Assembly: GCA_035702985.1 (NCBI GenBank)
Contig: DASSZD010000022.1
Location: forward strand, 1-13,423
Length of the DNA: 13,423 bases
Direction: 5' to 3'
DNA from: JAKAXG01 sp035702985
GTDB lineage: Bacteria > Actinomycetota > Acidimicrobiia > Acidimicrobiales > Palsa-688
Made by a program: the position numbers and the translations under genes. Below are positions 6,171 through 12,560 of the stretch, in pieces (the first letter of the stretch is position 1; each line of letters starts with the position of its first letter). The notes beneath the pieces were generated by a model, which saw only the letters and a list, made by a program, of their open reading frames with translations, made no database searches and was not told the DNA's origin.

Positions 6171-6787
6171 GGGGCGTTCTGGATGGCCGTCTGGAGCTGC
6201 TGGTTGGCCGACTCGGCCTGGTTGCAGGTGGCGTTCACCTGGGCCGCCTCGCTCTGGAGGGCGTTGAGCCGGCTGGCGTCGCCGGAGGCGACCGCCGCGT
6301 TCAGGTCGGCGTCGAGCTGGTTGGTGGCGGTGAGGCACTGCTGGAGGTTGTCGGCGACGTTGGCGGCCGCCGACAGCAGCTGCTGCAGGACAGTGGCCTG
6401 GTCGACGGCCTTCTCCTTCTGGTTGGCCACGCTGGACAGCTGGTTCTGCAGCGACGAGACCTGCCCGTCGAGGGTGGCCACCTGGGAGTTGAGGGTGCTC
6501 AGGCGGGAGTTGGCGGCCTCCACCTGGCTCACCATCCGGTCGGCCCGGGCCACCTGGGCCTGGTCCAGGTGGCGCCAGTTCTGCGCCGTGCGGTAGTTGC
6601 TCCAGGCCAGGTAGCCGGTCCCGGCGGCCGCCGCCACCAGCAGCGCGACCAGCGCCACGATCAGCCACCGCCGCAGCCGCCGGGGGGCCGGCGGTCCGAA
6701 GGGGGCCGGGCTCCAGGTGAGCGGCGCGAAGGTCTCCGGGCCGGGTCGGCCGGCCCACCCCTCGTCGACGAGACGGTCGTCAGACAC
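6167..6787 (-). CDS. Membrane-anchored extracytoplasmic coiled-coil protein
   Basis: A 206-residue protein of no named family. Residues 1-35 are Pro/Gly-rich and acidic to neutral. PRRLRR (35-40) precedes one hydrophobic helix (about 41-62), so the N-terminus should be inside and the rest outside. Residues 73-165 are a long heptad-type helix (for example RLSTLNSQVATLDGQVSSL, 95-113), rich in Gln, Asn, Ser and Ala and poor in charge. A second helix follows at 170-203. C151 and C188 sit in the two helices and could lock a helical hairpin by a disulfide outside the cell. It is the first gene of a two-gene unit; its TGA overlaps the GTG of the protease. Likely roles are scaffold, regulator or substrate-recruiting partner of the protease, all by inference. 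The GTG start follows TACACT by 8 bases, suggesting a leaderless mRNA. Confidence 0.8.
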   Translation of the reverse strand: MSDDRLVDEGWAGRPGPETFAPLTWSPAPFGPPAPRRLRRWLIVALVALLVAAAAGTGYLAWSNYRTAQNWRHLDQAQVARADRMVSQVEAANSRLSTLNSQVATLDGQVSSLQNQLSSVANQKEKAVDQATVLQQLLSAAANVADNLQQCLTATNQLDADLNAAVASGDASRLNALQSEAAQVNATCNQAESANQQLQTAIQNAP

Positions 6788-6801
6788 CGCCTCCGAGTGT
6801 A
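6788..6801 (-). promoter_or_regulatory. -10 element of the coiled-coil/protease operon
   Basis: On the minus strand, TACACT (6801-6796) is followed by 8 bases (CGGAGGCG) and the GTG at 6787. The GGAGG in this spacer is only two bases from the GTG, too close for a normal Shine-Dalgarno site, so a leaderless start is more likely. No clear -35 is seen. Confidence 0.5.
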
Positions 6802-6852
6802 GAAGTCCGGGCTGCCGGGTGTCCCCGGCCGGGCCGAGAACCGGGTGCGCCG

Positions 6853-7269
6853 CTATCGGGCCGGTGCCGGGCCGGTGGAGACCAGCTCGAACACCAGGTC
6901 CTCCAGGCAGTCCAGGTCGGGCGGCTCGGGCGGGTAGGGCGGAAGCCGGTAGGAGCGCTCGACGGTGACATGGCCCCGGTCGATCAGCTTCTGGCGCTTG
7001 AGCCGCAGCCAGCGGTCACCGCAGCGCAGGGTCAGGTTCCGCCCCGACGCGTCCACCTCGGCGACGATGCGGGAGCCCAGCCCGGCCGAATCCAACACGG
7101 AGTTGGCCTGGCGGGCCAGGAACAGGAGCTGGGTGCACATGCTGAGCCACCGCCCGTCGGCGGCGTCCATGGAGTACGTGGTGCTCGGCACCAGGTGCGG
7201 GCTCACGGCCCGGCCGGAGCGGGCTGCCGCCTGGACCACCCGTTCGGCGAACAGATCCGTGTTGCCCAC
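6853..7269 (-). CDS. Uncharacterised 138-aa soluble protein
   Basis: I do not recognise a family. There is no signal peptide and no membrane helix. The composition is that of a folded alpha/beta protein: residues 41-60 (WLSMCTQLLFLARQANSVLD) look like an amphipathic helix, 66-104 alternate strands with basic residues (DRWLRLKRQKLIDRGHVTVE), then a Pro-rich turn PPYPPEPPD (110-118) and a final acidic segment CLEDLVFELV (121-130). Cysteines are at 45, 83 and 121. The GTG start is supported by a -35/-10 pair (TTGGAG, 17 bases, CATACT) with the -10 seven bases upstream. It is divergent from the SDR gene (81-base gap) and lies 65 bases before the coiled-coil/protease operon on the same strand. It is probably a real gene because the frame is open, ordinary in composition and has a promoter. 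Confidence 0.65.
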   Translation of the reverse strand: MGNTDLFAERVVQAAARSGRAVSPHLVPSTTYSMDAADGRWLSMCTQLLFLARQANSVLDSAGLGSRIVAEVDASGRNLTLRCGDRWLRLKRQKLIDRGHVTVERSYRLPPYPPEPPDLDCLEDLVFELVSTGPAPAR

Positions 7270-7350
7270 GCCCGCCAGTATGTATCAAATGCCCGGACTC
7301 TCCAAGGGGCTTTTGGCCGCAAACAGGAAGTCGGCGTAACGTGCCGGCCC
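7270..7350. promoter_or_regulatory. Divergent promoters between the 138-aa gene and the SDR gene
   Basis: Plus strand: TTGGCC (7313-7318), an 18-base spacer and TAACGT (7337-7342), then 8 bases to the ATG at 7351. Minus strand: TTGGAG (7305-7300), a 17-base spacer and CATACT (7282-7277), then 7 bases to the GTG at 7269. Both directions thus show a -35 and a -10 at normal spacing and imply leaderless or near-leaderless mRNAs. The two -35 hexamers lie only 7 bases apart. This 81-base gap is visibly richer in A+T than its surroundings. Confidence 0.6.
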
Positions 7351-8127
7351 ATGGCCGACTTTCCCCTGCCCAACGCCTCGGTCGCGCTGGACGGCCACGT
7401 CGCTCTGGTGACCGGGGCCAGTTCCGGGCTGGGCCGCCGGTTCGCCGCCACCCTGGCCGCCGCCGGCGCCTCGGTGGCGGTGGCCGCCCGCCGGGCCGAC
7501 CGGCTGGAGGACCTGGTGGCCGAGATCAAAAGCCGGGGCGGTCGGGCCGTGGCCGTGCCCCTCGACGTCACCGACGCTTCATCGATCGGCGCCGCCGTGG
7601 CGGCCGCCGAGGACAGGCTGGGCCTGGTGGACATCCTGGTCAACAACGCCGGCATCCCCGACGCCCAGTACGCCACCCGCATGCCGCTGGACCTGGTCGA
7701 CCGGGTGCTGGATACCAACCTGCGGGGCCCCTGGCTGATGGCCTGCGAGGTGGCCCGCCGGCTCATGGCGGCCGGAAAGCCGGGCCGGATCGTGAACATC
7801 TCGTCCATCGGTTCTTTCAACTACACCGGAGGCGCAGCCGCCCTGTATTCGGTTACCAAGGCCGCCGTCAACCGGATGACCGAGGTCCTGGCCGTGGAAT
7901 GGGCCAGGTTCAACATCAACGTCAACGCCATCGCCCCCGGAGCTTTTTCCTCCGAGATGATGGACGGCATGATGTCCCGGATGGGAGACGTCACCGCCCA
8001 CACCCCCCGCAGGCGGCTGGGCGACCCGGCCCAGCTGGACAGCACCCTGCTGTACCTGGTGGCCCCGGCGTCGGAGTTCGTCACCGGCACGGTCATCAAG
8101 GTGGACGACGGGCAGGGGCCCCGCTGA
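7351..8127 (+). CDS. Short-chain dehydrogenase/reductase (SDR), classical type
   Basis: A 258-residue Rossmann-fold NAD(P)-dependent oxidoreductase that would interconvert a hydroxyl and a keto group. Motifs: TGASSGLG (21-28) for cofactor binding; ARRADR (46-51), Arg-rich after the second strand, which favours NADP(H); LDVTD (71-75); NNAG (98-101); and the active site N123, S152, Y166 and K170 (YSVTK). The C-terminus GTVIKVDDGQG (246-256) matches the FabG-like V(D/G)GG ending loosely. The sequence also resembles SDRs of lipid and terpenoid degradation, but the substrate cannot be read from it. ATG 7351 is preceded by a good promoter and gives the standard distance to TGxxxGxG. Its TGA overlaps the ATG of the acyl-CoA dehydrogenase gene (TGATG), so the two are translationally coupled and probably act in one pathway. 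Confidence 0.9.
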   Translation: MADFPLPNASVALDGHVALVTGASSGLGRRFAATLAAAGASVAVAARRADRLEDLVAEIKSRGGRAVAVPLDVTDASSIGAAVAAAEDRLGLVDILVNNAGIPDAQYATRMPLDLVDRVLDTNLRGPWLMACEVARRLMAAGKPGRIVNISSIGSFNYTGGAAALYSVTKAAVNRMTEVLAVEWARFNINVNAIAPGAFSSEMMDGMMSRMGDVTAHTPRRRLGDPAQLDSTLLYLVAPASEFVTGTVIKVDDGQGPR

Positions 8128-9287
8128 TGGCCGTCGACGCCGAGATCGCCGAGGAACTGGTCCGCACCATCCGCACCTGGGTCCGGCGCGAGGTCATCCC
8201 GAGGGCGTCGGAGTTCGAGCACGCCGACCAGTTCCCCGACGAGTGGGTGGAGCAGATGCGCCGGTTCGGGCTGTTCGGCGCCCGCATCCCGGAGGAGTAC
8301 GGCGGCCTCGGGCTGGACACCCTGACCTACGCCCGGCTGATGGAGGAGCTGTCCTACGGGTGGATGTCCATCGCCGGGGTGATCAACACCCACACCATCA
8401 CCGCCATGCTGATCTACCGGCACGGGTCCGAGGACATGAAGTCCCGCCTGCTGCCGGCGCTGGCTTCCGGGGACAAAAGGGGGGCCTTCTCGCTGTCGGA
8501 GCCCGACGCCGGCTCAGACACCGCGTCGCTGCGCTGCCGGGCCGAACCCGACGGTGACGAGTACGTGCTCAACGGGACCAAGATGTGGGTGACCAACGGG
8601 GAGCGGGCCTCGGTCCTGTCGGTCGCCGCCCGCGCCCCCGAGGGGGTCACCTGCTTCATCGTGGAGAAGGAGCCCGGCCCCCGCTCCGGGGGGATATCGG
8701 TGTCGAAGCGCATCGACAAGCTCGGCTACAAGGGCCTGGAAACGGTCGAGATGACCTACGACGGCCACCGGGTCCCCAGGGCCGCGGTGCTGGGCGGGGA
8801 GGCCGGCCTGGGCCGGGGCCTGCACTTCATGCTCGGCGGGCTGGAACTGGGCCGGATCAACATCGCCGCCCGGGCCCTGGGTGTGGCCCGGGCCGCCTAC
8901 GACGCCGCCATGCGCTACGCCCACGAGCGGGAGACCTTCGGGGCGCCCATCGCCCGCCACCAGGCCATCGCCTTCAAGCTGGCCGACATGGCCACCCGGA
9001 TCGAGGCGTCCCGGCTGCTGGTGGAGAGCGCGGCGGCCAAGTTCGAGCGGGGGGAGCGGGCCGACGTGGAGGCCGGCATGGCCAAGCTGTTCTGCTCCGA
9101 GACCGCCTTCGAGGTGGCCACCGAGGCCATGCGCATCCACGGCGGGTACGGCTACACCCGGGAGTTCCCCGTGGAGCGCTACTTCCGGGACGCCCCGCTC
9201 ATGATCATCGGCGAGGGCACCAACGAGATCCAGCGGATCGTGATCGCCCGGGGTCTGATGAAGCGCTGGGCCGAGCAGAACGGCTGA
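8127..9287 (+). CDS. Acyl-CoA dehydrogenase
   Basis: A 386-residue flavoenzyme that would introduce an alpha,beta double bond into an acyl-CoA and pass electrons to electron-transfer flavoprotein. Family signatures: GLFGARIPEEYGGLGLD (48-64) in the N-terminal helical domain; GAFSLSEPDAGSD (119-131) and KMWVTNG (152-158) in the flavin-binding middle domain; RETFGAPIARHQAI (268-281), IHGGYGYTREFPVERYFRD (337-355) and GEGTNEIQR (362-370) in the C-terminal domain. The Glu of GEGT (E363) is at the position of the catalytic base in medium- and short-chain enzymes. Length is normal for the family. Chain length or substrate is not evident. The ATG overlaps the SDR stop by one base. An HAD-type gene follows after 20 bases, so this is the core of an SDR-ACAD-HAD-P450 gene run. 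Confidence 0.92.
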   Translation: MAVDAEIAEELVRTIRTWVRREVIPRASEFEHADQFPDEWVEQMRRFGLFGARIPEEYGGLGLDTLTYARLMEELSYGWMSIAGVINTHTITAMLIYRHGSEDMKSRLLPALASGDKRGAFSLSEPDAGSDTASLRCRAEPDGDEYVLNGTKMWVTNGERASVLSVAARAPEGVTCFIVEKEPGPRSGGISVSKRIDKLGYKGLETVEMTYDGHRVPRAAVLGGEAGLGRGLHFMLGGLELGRINIAARALGVARAAYDAAMRYAHERETFGAPIARHQAIAFKLADMATRIEASRLLVESAAAKFERGERADVEAGMAKLFCSETAFEVATEAMRIHGGYGYTREFPVERYFRDAPLMIIGEGTNEIQRIVIARGLMKRWAEQNG

Positions 9288-9307
9288 GCCCGCTGTCGGA
9301 TCCAACC

Positions 9308-10015
9308 ATGGAAGCGGTGATCTTCGACTGGGGCGGGACGCTGTCGGTGTGGGCCGATGTCGACATCGAGGACATGTGGAGGCTGGCCGCCCGCCACATC
9401 GCCGCCGAGCGGGAGGAGGAGCTGACGGCGGCGCTGGTGGAGGTGGAGGCCCGCTCCTGGGAGCGGACCCGCACCGACCGGCGCTCCACCCGCCTGGCGG
9501 AGCTGCTGGCCGAGGCGTCCGCCGCCCTGGGGGTGGACGTGGCCGGGGCCATCCTGGAGGAGGCGGAGGCCCACCACCTGGACTCGTGGACGCCGCACAT
9601 CCGCCACCAGCCGGACGCCGCGGACGTCCTGGCCCAGCTGCGCCAGGAGCGGGGGCTGCGGATCGGGCTCCTGTCCAACACCCACTGGCCCCGCCACTTC
9701 CACGAGCACTTCCTCCAACGGGACGGGCTGGCCGGCCTGATCGACGAGCGCTTCTACACCAGCGAGATGGACCACGTGAAGCCCGATCCCAGGGCATTCA
9801 CCCCGGTGCTGGCCGCCCTCGGTGTCAGCGACCCGGGCCGGGCCGTGTTCGTCGGCGACCGTCTGCACGACGACGTGTGGGGCGCCCAGTCGGCCGGGAT
9901 GAGAGGGGTGTGGGTACGCAACGACCGCACCCCGCCGTTCGAGGTGGCCCCCGACGGGATCATCGGGTCCCTGTCGGAGCTGCCCGATCTGCTGGCCGGG
10001 ATGGCGCCCGCGTAG
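9308..10015 (+). CDS. HAD-superfamily hydrolase with DxGGT motif
   Basis: A 235-residue HAD-fold protein. Motif I is FDWGGTL (6-12): the nucleophile D7 is present but the usual second Asp (general acid/base, DxDxT) is Gly9. Motif II is LLSNTHW (121-127), motif III K158 in HVKPDP, motif IV GDRLHDD (183-189), which binds Mg2+. The cap is an insertion at about residues 15-95, helical and rich in Glu and Arg. Members with DxGGT are widespread in actinobacteria and mostly untested. Phosphatase activity on a small metabolite is the likeliest role, but the lost Asp leaves this open. The start at ATG 9308 places motif I at residue 7, as usual. It follows the acyl-CoA dehydrogenase by 20 bases without its own promoter, so it is probably co-transcribed. 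Confidence 0.85.
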   Translation: MEAVIFDWGGTLSVWADVDIEDMWRLAARHIAAEREEELTAALVEVEARSWERTRTDRRSTRLAELLAEASAALGVDVAGAILEEAEAHHLDSWTPHIRHQPDAADVLAQLRQERGLRIGLLSNTHWPRHFHEHFLQRDGLAGLIDERFYTSEMDHVKPDPRAFTPVLAALGVSDPGRAVFVGDRLHDDVWGAQSAGMRGVWVRNDRTPPFEVAPDGIIGSLSELPDLLAGMAPA

Positions 10016-10023
10016 CCGGCCGC

Positions 10024-10036
10024 TACGGTAGGCCGG
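10024..10036 (+). promoter_or_regulatory. -10 element in the HAD-P450 gap, leaderless start of the P450 gene
   Basis: TACGGT (10024-10029) lies 7 bases before the GTG at 10037, in a gap of only 21 bases after the HAD stop. No ribosome site is present before the GTG. This matches the other leaderless starts of the window and would allow the P450 to be transcribed separately from the genes before it. No -35 is obvious. Confidence 0.45.
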
Positions 10037-11230
10037 GTGGTGGACCGCGACGCTGTCGCCAGCGGGGCCCGGGCCATGGCCCGGGAGCCGCAGCCCGTCT
10101 ACCGGATGATGCGCGACACCATGGCCCCGGTCGAGATGATGGACCTGCTGACCGGGCGCATGGGTCTGGTCGCCCACCGGCGCGACATCGAGGAGGCGCT
10201 GCGCCACCCGGAGATCTTCGCTTCCACCGAGGCGGTCAACCTGCAGAACGTGCGTCCCCTCATCCCTCTCGGCGTGGACCCGCCGGACCACCGGAAGTAC
10301 CGCAGGATCCTGGACCCGCTGTTCGCCCCCCGGGCCGTGGCCCGGCTGGAGCGGCCGGTGGCGCAACTGGCCAACCAGCTGATGGACGCCTTCGAGGGGG
10401 AGGAGGAGATCGAGTTCGGCCCGGCGTTCTCCATACCGCTGCCGTCGCAGGTGTTCCTGACCCTGCTGGGTCTGCCCCTGGAGGAGCTGCCGGTGTTCCT
10501 GGCCATGAAGGACGGGATCATCCGGCCGGACCGGGTCACCGGCACCATCCCCGGCCACCCCGACGCCATCGCCCACCAGAAGCGGACGGCGGCGTCCATA
10601 TACCGGTACTTCGAGCGGGTGCTCGACGAGCGGGCCGCCGCCCCCCGCCCCGACCTGATCTCCGGACTGCTCAGCGCCGAGATCGACGGGGTCCGCCTCA
10701 GCCGGGAGGAGATCCTCGACATCGCCTTCCTGTTCCTCATCGCCGGGCTGGACACCGTCACCGCCTCCCTGGACTGCATGTTCGCCTTCCTGGCCGCCCA
10801 CCCCGGGCACCGGCGCCGCATCAGCGAGGACCCCGACGTCATCCCCGCCGCGGTGGAGGAGCTGCTGCGCTACGAGACCCCGGTGATGGGCGTGCCCCGC
10901 AAGGCCGTCCGCGACACCGAGCTGGGCGGCTGCCCGGTCCCGGCCGGCCAGGTGGTGACCCTGCTGCTCGGGTCGGCCAACACCGACGACGCGGAGTTCG
11001 GCGACGGCGACACCGTCCGCTTCGGCCGGGACCCGAACCGGCACCTGGCTTTCGGCGGGGGCATCCACCGTTGCCTGGGGTCCAACCTGGCCCGCCAGGA
11101 GCTGCGGATCGCCCTGCGGGAGTGGCACAAGCGGTACCCCGACTACGCGGTGAAACCGGGCGTGCAACTGTCGTATACCAGCGGTATCCGCTCCATCGAG
11201 AAGTTCCCGATGGTGCTGGGACGGGTCTGA
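10037..11230 (+). CDS. Cytochrome P450
   Basis: A 397-residue soluble bacterial P450, a haem monooxygenase needing a ferredoxin and reductase that are not in this window. Landmarks: C-helix DPPDHRKYRR (81-90); I-helix FLIAGLDTVTASL (233-245), with the acid-threonine pair D239-T240 for oxygen activation; ExxR as E275-R278 in EELLRYETP; R331 in the meander; haem loop HLAFGGGIHRCLGSNLAR (336-353) with C346 as the thiolate ligand. Length is typical. The common ANRD motif reads ANTDD (314-318). The resemblance is to class I actinobacterial P450s acting on lipids, terpenoids or steroids; the family number cannot be given. GTG 10037 is chosen from the -10 at 10024; GTG 10040 is the only nearby alternative and changes one residue. 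It closes the SDR-ACAD-HAD run and probably supplies the hydroxylation step. Confidence 0.92.
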   Translation: MVDRDAVASGARAMAREPQPVYRMMRDTMAPVEMMDLLTGRMGLVAHRRDIEEALRHPEIFASTEAVNLQNVRPLIPLGVDPPDHRKYRRILDPLFAPRAVARLERPVAQLANQLMDAFEGEEEIEFGPAFSIPLPSQVFLTLLGLPLEELPVFLAMKDGIIRPDRVTGTIPGHPDAIAHQKRTAASIYRYFERVLDERAAAPRPDLISGLLSAEIDGVRLSREEILDIAFLFLIAGLDTVTASLDCMFAFLAAHPGHRRRISEDPDVIPAAVEELLRYETPVMGVPRKAVRDTELGGCPVPAGQVVTLLLGSANTDDAEFGDGDTVRFGRDPNRHLAFGGGIHRCLGSNLARQELRIALREWHKRYPDYAVKPGVQLSYTSGIRSIEKFPMVLGRV

Positions 11231-11244
11231 GGCCGGTACCGGTC
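11231..11244. promoter_or_regulatory. Palindrome between the P450 stop and the GGDEF promoter
   Basis: CCGGTACCGG (11233-11242) is a perfect 10-base palindrome, extended to 14 bases by one more standard pair and one G-T pair. It starts directly after the P450 stop and ends 20 bases before the -35 of the GGDEF gene. It could be an operator or chance; in G+C-rich DNA short palindromes are frequent. Confidence 0.25.
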
Positions 11245-11263
11245 GTCCGGGAGGATCGAACCG

Positions 11264-11292
11264 TTGCACCGGGCACCGACCCGGGGTAGGTT
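11264..11292 (+). promoter_or_regulatory. Sigma-70-type promoter of the GGDEF gene
   Basis: TTGCAC (11264-11269), a 17-base spacer and TAGGTT (11287-11292) form the best-spaced -35/-10 pair of the window. Transcription would begin near 11299-11300 and give a leader of about 90 bases before the GGDEF start, unlike the leaderless genes around it. Confidence 0.6.
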
Positions 11293-11306
11293 GCTGCCGG
11301 CCGAGA

Positions 11307-11350
11307 GGTTCATGCCGCAGACCCTGGCATTGTCCGTTCGCCCCTGAACC
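11307..11350 (+). other. Possible structured leader with an 11-codon upstream ORF
   Basis: GGTTC (11307-11311) pairs with GAACC (11346-11350), and the adjoining ATGCC (11312-11316) pairs with GGCAT (11326-11330), giving two stacked 5-base stems with a 15-base bulge on one side. The same stretch contains ATG 11312 to TGA 11345-11347, encoding MPQTLALSVRP. It is preceded by GAGAGG (11303-11308), which is rather close for a ribosome site. Either the stem or the small ORF could affect expression of the downstream cyclase. Neither is proven. Confidence 0.3.
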
Positions 11351-11391
11351 CGGCGATCCACCGCTGTCGACGTGCGTGCGGAGGAGTGCCC

Positions 11392-12549
11392 GTGGTGGCT
11401 GACCCGGGAACGTTGAGTGAGGACCCGATCGCCCCGGCGATCGATTTCATGCCCGTGGCGACCATGGTCGCCGATCGGAGCGGGGCGGCCCTGGCCGTGA
11501 ACCCGGCCTGGTTGCAGCTGAGCGGCGGGACCGAACCGTCCTCGCTGGGCCAGGGGTGGCAGCGGCTGATCCCGGCCCGGGACCGGCCCCGGCTGCTGCT
11601 GGCGCTGCGCCGGATGTCCGAGCGCGGCGGGACCGAGACCGTCGACCAGGAACTGGACCTGGAGCGGGGCTCCCGCTGGACCCGCTGGACCCTCCGCGGC
11701 CACCCCGGCCGGGGCCGTCCGGTGGTGGTGGCGGTGGTGGTCGACCTGGACGCCGAGCACAGCCTGCAGATGGACCTGCACCACCGGGCCACCCACGACG
11801 CCCTGACCGGGCTGGTCAACCGGGCCGAGTTCCTCGACGTGGTGTCCCGGGCCATGGGGCGGCGGGCCGGGCCGGTCGGGATCGTCTACGTGGACCTGGA
11901 CCGCTTCAAGGAGGTCAACGACGAGGGCGGCCACCGGCTCGGGGACCGGGTCCTGGCCGCCGTGGCCCGGCGCCTGCGGGCCGGGGTCCGCCCTCCTGAC
12001 GTGGTGGCCCGGGTGGGCGGCGACGAGTTCGCGGTGCTCTGCCACGACCTGCGGCGGGTGGACGCCCTGGAGGCGGTGGCCCGCCGGCTGCGGGCCGCCC
12101 TCCGGGCCCCGCTGGAGATCGACGGGGAACTGCGGGTCATCGGGGCCAGCACCGGGGTGGCCGTGGTCAGACCCGGCTCCACCCCCGAGCAGGCCCTCGA
12201 CGCCGCCGACCGGGCCATGTACGCGGCGAAGTGCCGCCGCCGGGCCAAGCCGCCGCAGACCACGCCCCGGGCCGGGGCCGGGGTGGTCCCGGAGGCCCAG
12301 GCCGACCCCGGCGGGGCCGGACCGTGCGGGGAGGAGTTGATGCAGCACCTGGTCACCGCCCGCATCAGCCTGGAGAGCTGCGCGCTGAGCGCCCCGGAGG
12401 GCGCCGCCGACGACCTGTGGGCGGCCATAGACGAGGTGGACACGGTGCTGTCCCACCTCCGGCCCGACCCGCCGCCCCGGGCCGCCGGCTCCGGCCCCCG
12501 GGCCTACCGACCGCCCGGTTACGACGCGCCGGGGGACCGGCCCCGTTAA
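11392..12549 (+). CDS. PAS-GGDEF diguanylate cyclase
   Basis: A 385-residue cytoplasmic protein predicted to make cyclic di-GMP from two GTP. Residues 15-120 resemble a PAS sensor domain (FMPVATMVADRSGAALAVNP at 19-38, and a W-rich core near 96-100). A short linker helix leads to the GGDEF domain, about 130-285: HDALTGLVNRAEF (135-147), DLDRFKEVND (168-177), GGHRLGD (179-185), RVGGDEFAVL (207-216). The product-binding inhibitory site RxxD is present as RPPD (200-203), five residues before GGDEF, so both activity and feedback inhibition look intact. No EAL domain. Residues 290-385 are Pro/Ala/Gly-rich with one helical patch (about 315-356). GTG 11392 was chosen because GGAGGA (11380-11385) lies 6 bases before it; GTG 11395 is equally good, while GTG 11386 abuts the ribosome site. 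Its own promoter at 11264 separates it from the P450. Confidence 0.88.
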   Translation: MVADPGTLSEDPIAPAIDFMPVATMVADRSGAALAVNPAWLQLSGGTEPSSLGQGWQRLIPARDRPRLLLALRRMSERGGTETVDQELDLERGSRWTRWTLRGHPGRGRPVVVAVVVDLDAEHSLQMDLHHRATHDALTGLVNRAEFLDVVSRAMGRRAGPVGIVYVDLDRFKEVNDEGGHRLGDRVLAAVARRLRAGVRPPDVVARVGGDEFAVLCHDLRRVDALEAVARRLRAALRAPLEIDGELRVIGASTGVAVVRPGSTPEQALDAADRAMYAAKCRRRAKPPQTTPRAGAGVVPEAQADPGGAGPCGEELMQHLVTARISLESCALSAPEGAADDLWAAIDEVDTVLSHLRPDPPPRAAGSGPRAYRPPGYDAPGDRPR

Positions 12550-12560
12550 CCTGGGCCCGC
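12547..12560 (+). promoter_or_regulatory. -10 element overlapping the GGDEF stop codon
   Basis: TAACCT (12547-12552) begins with the TAA stop of the GGDEF gene and stands 8 bases before the TTG start of the LLM oxidoreductase. The same hexamer precedes the GT-C-like gene. There is no ribosome site, so a leaderless start at 12561 is likely. Confidence 0.5.

Noticed and set aside
5974..6758. Longer minus-strand frame joining the protease to an extra N-terminal part
   Set aside because: The upstream part is out of frame with the coiled-coil gene that really occupies this DNA. The GTG at 6170 gives a proper lipoprotein signal and the GTGA overlap.
9179..11269. 696-codon open frame on the minus strand opposite the HAD and P450 genes
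   Set aside because: Low-complexity His/Gln/Gly/Val/Asp-rich shadow that runs across two well-identified genes; no start signals and no domain.
11299..11391. Cyclic di-GMP riboswitch in front of the GGDEF gene
   Set aside because: The leader is short and I see no conserved riboswitch core; only a simple imperfect stem can be drawn.
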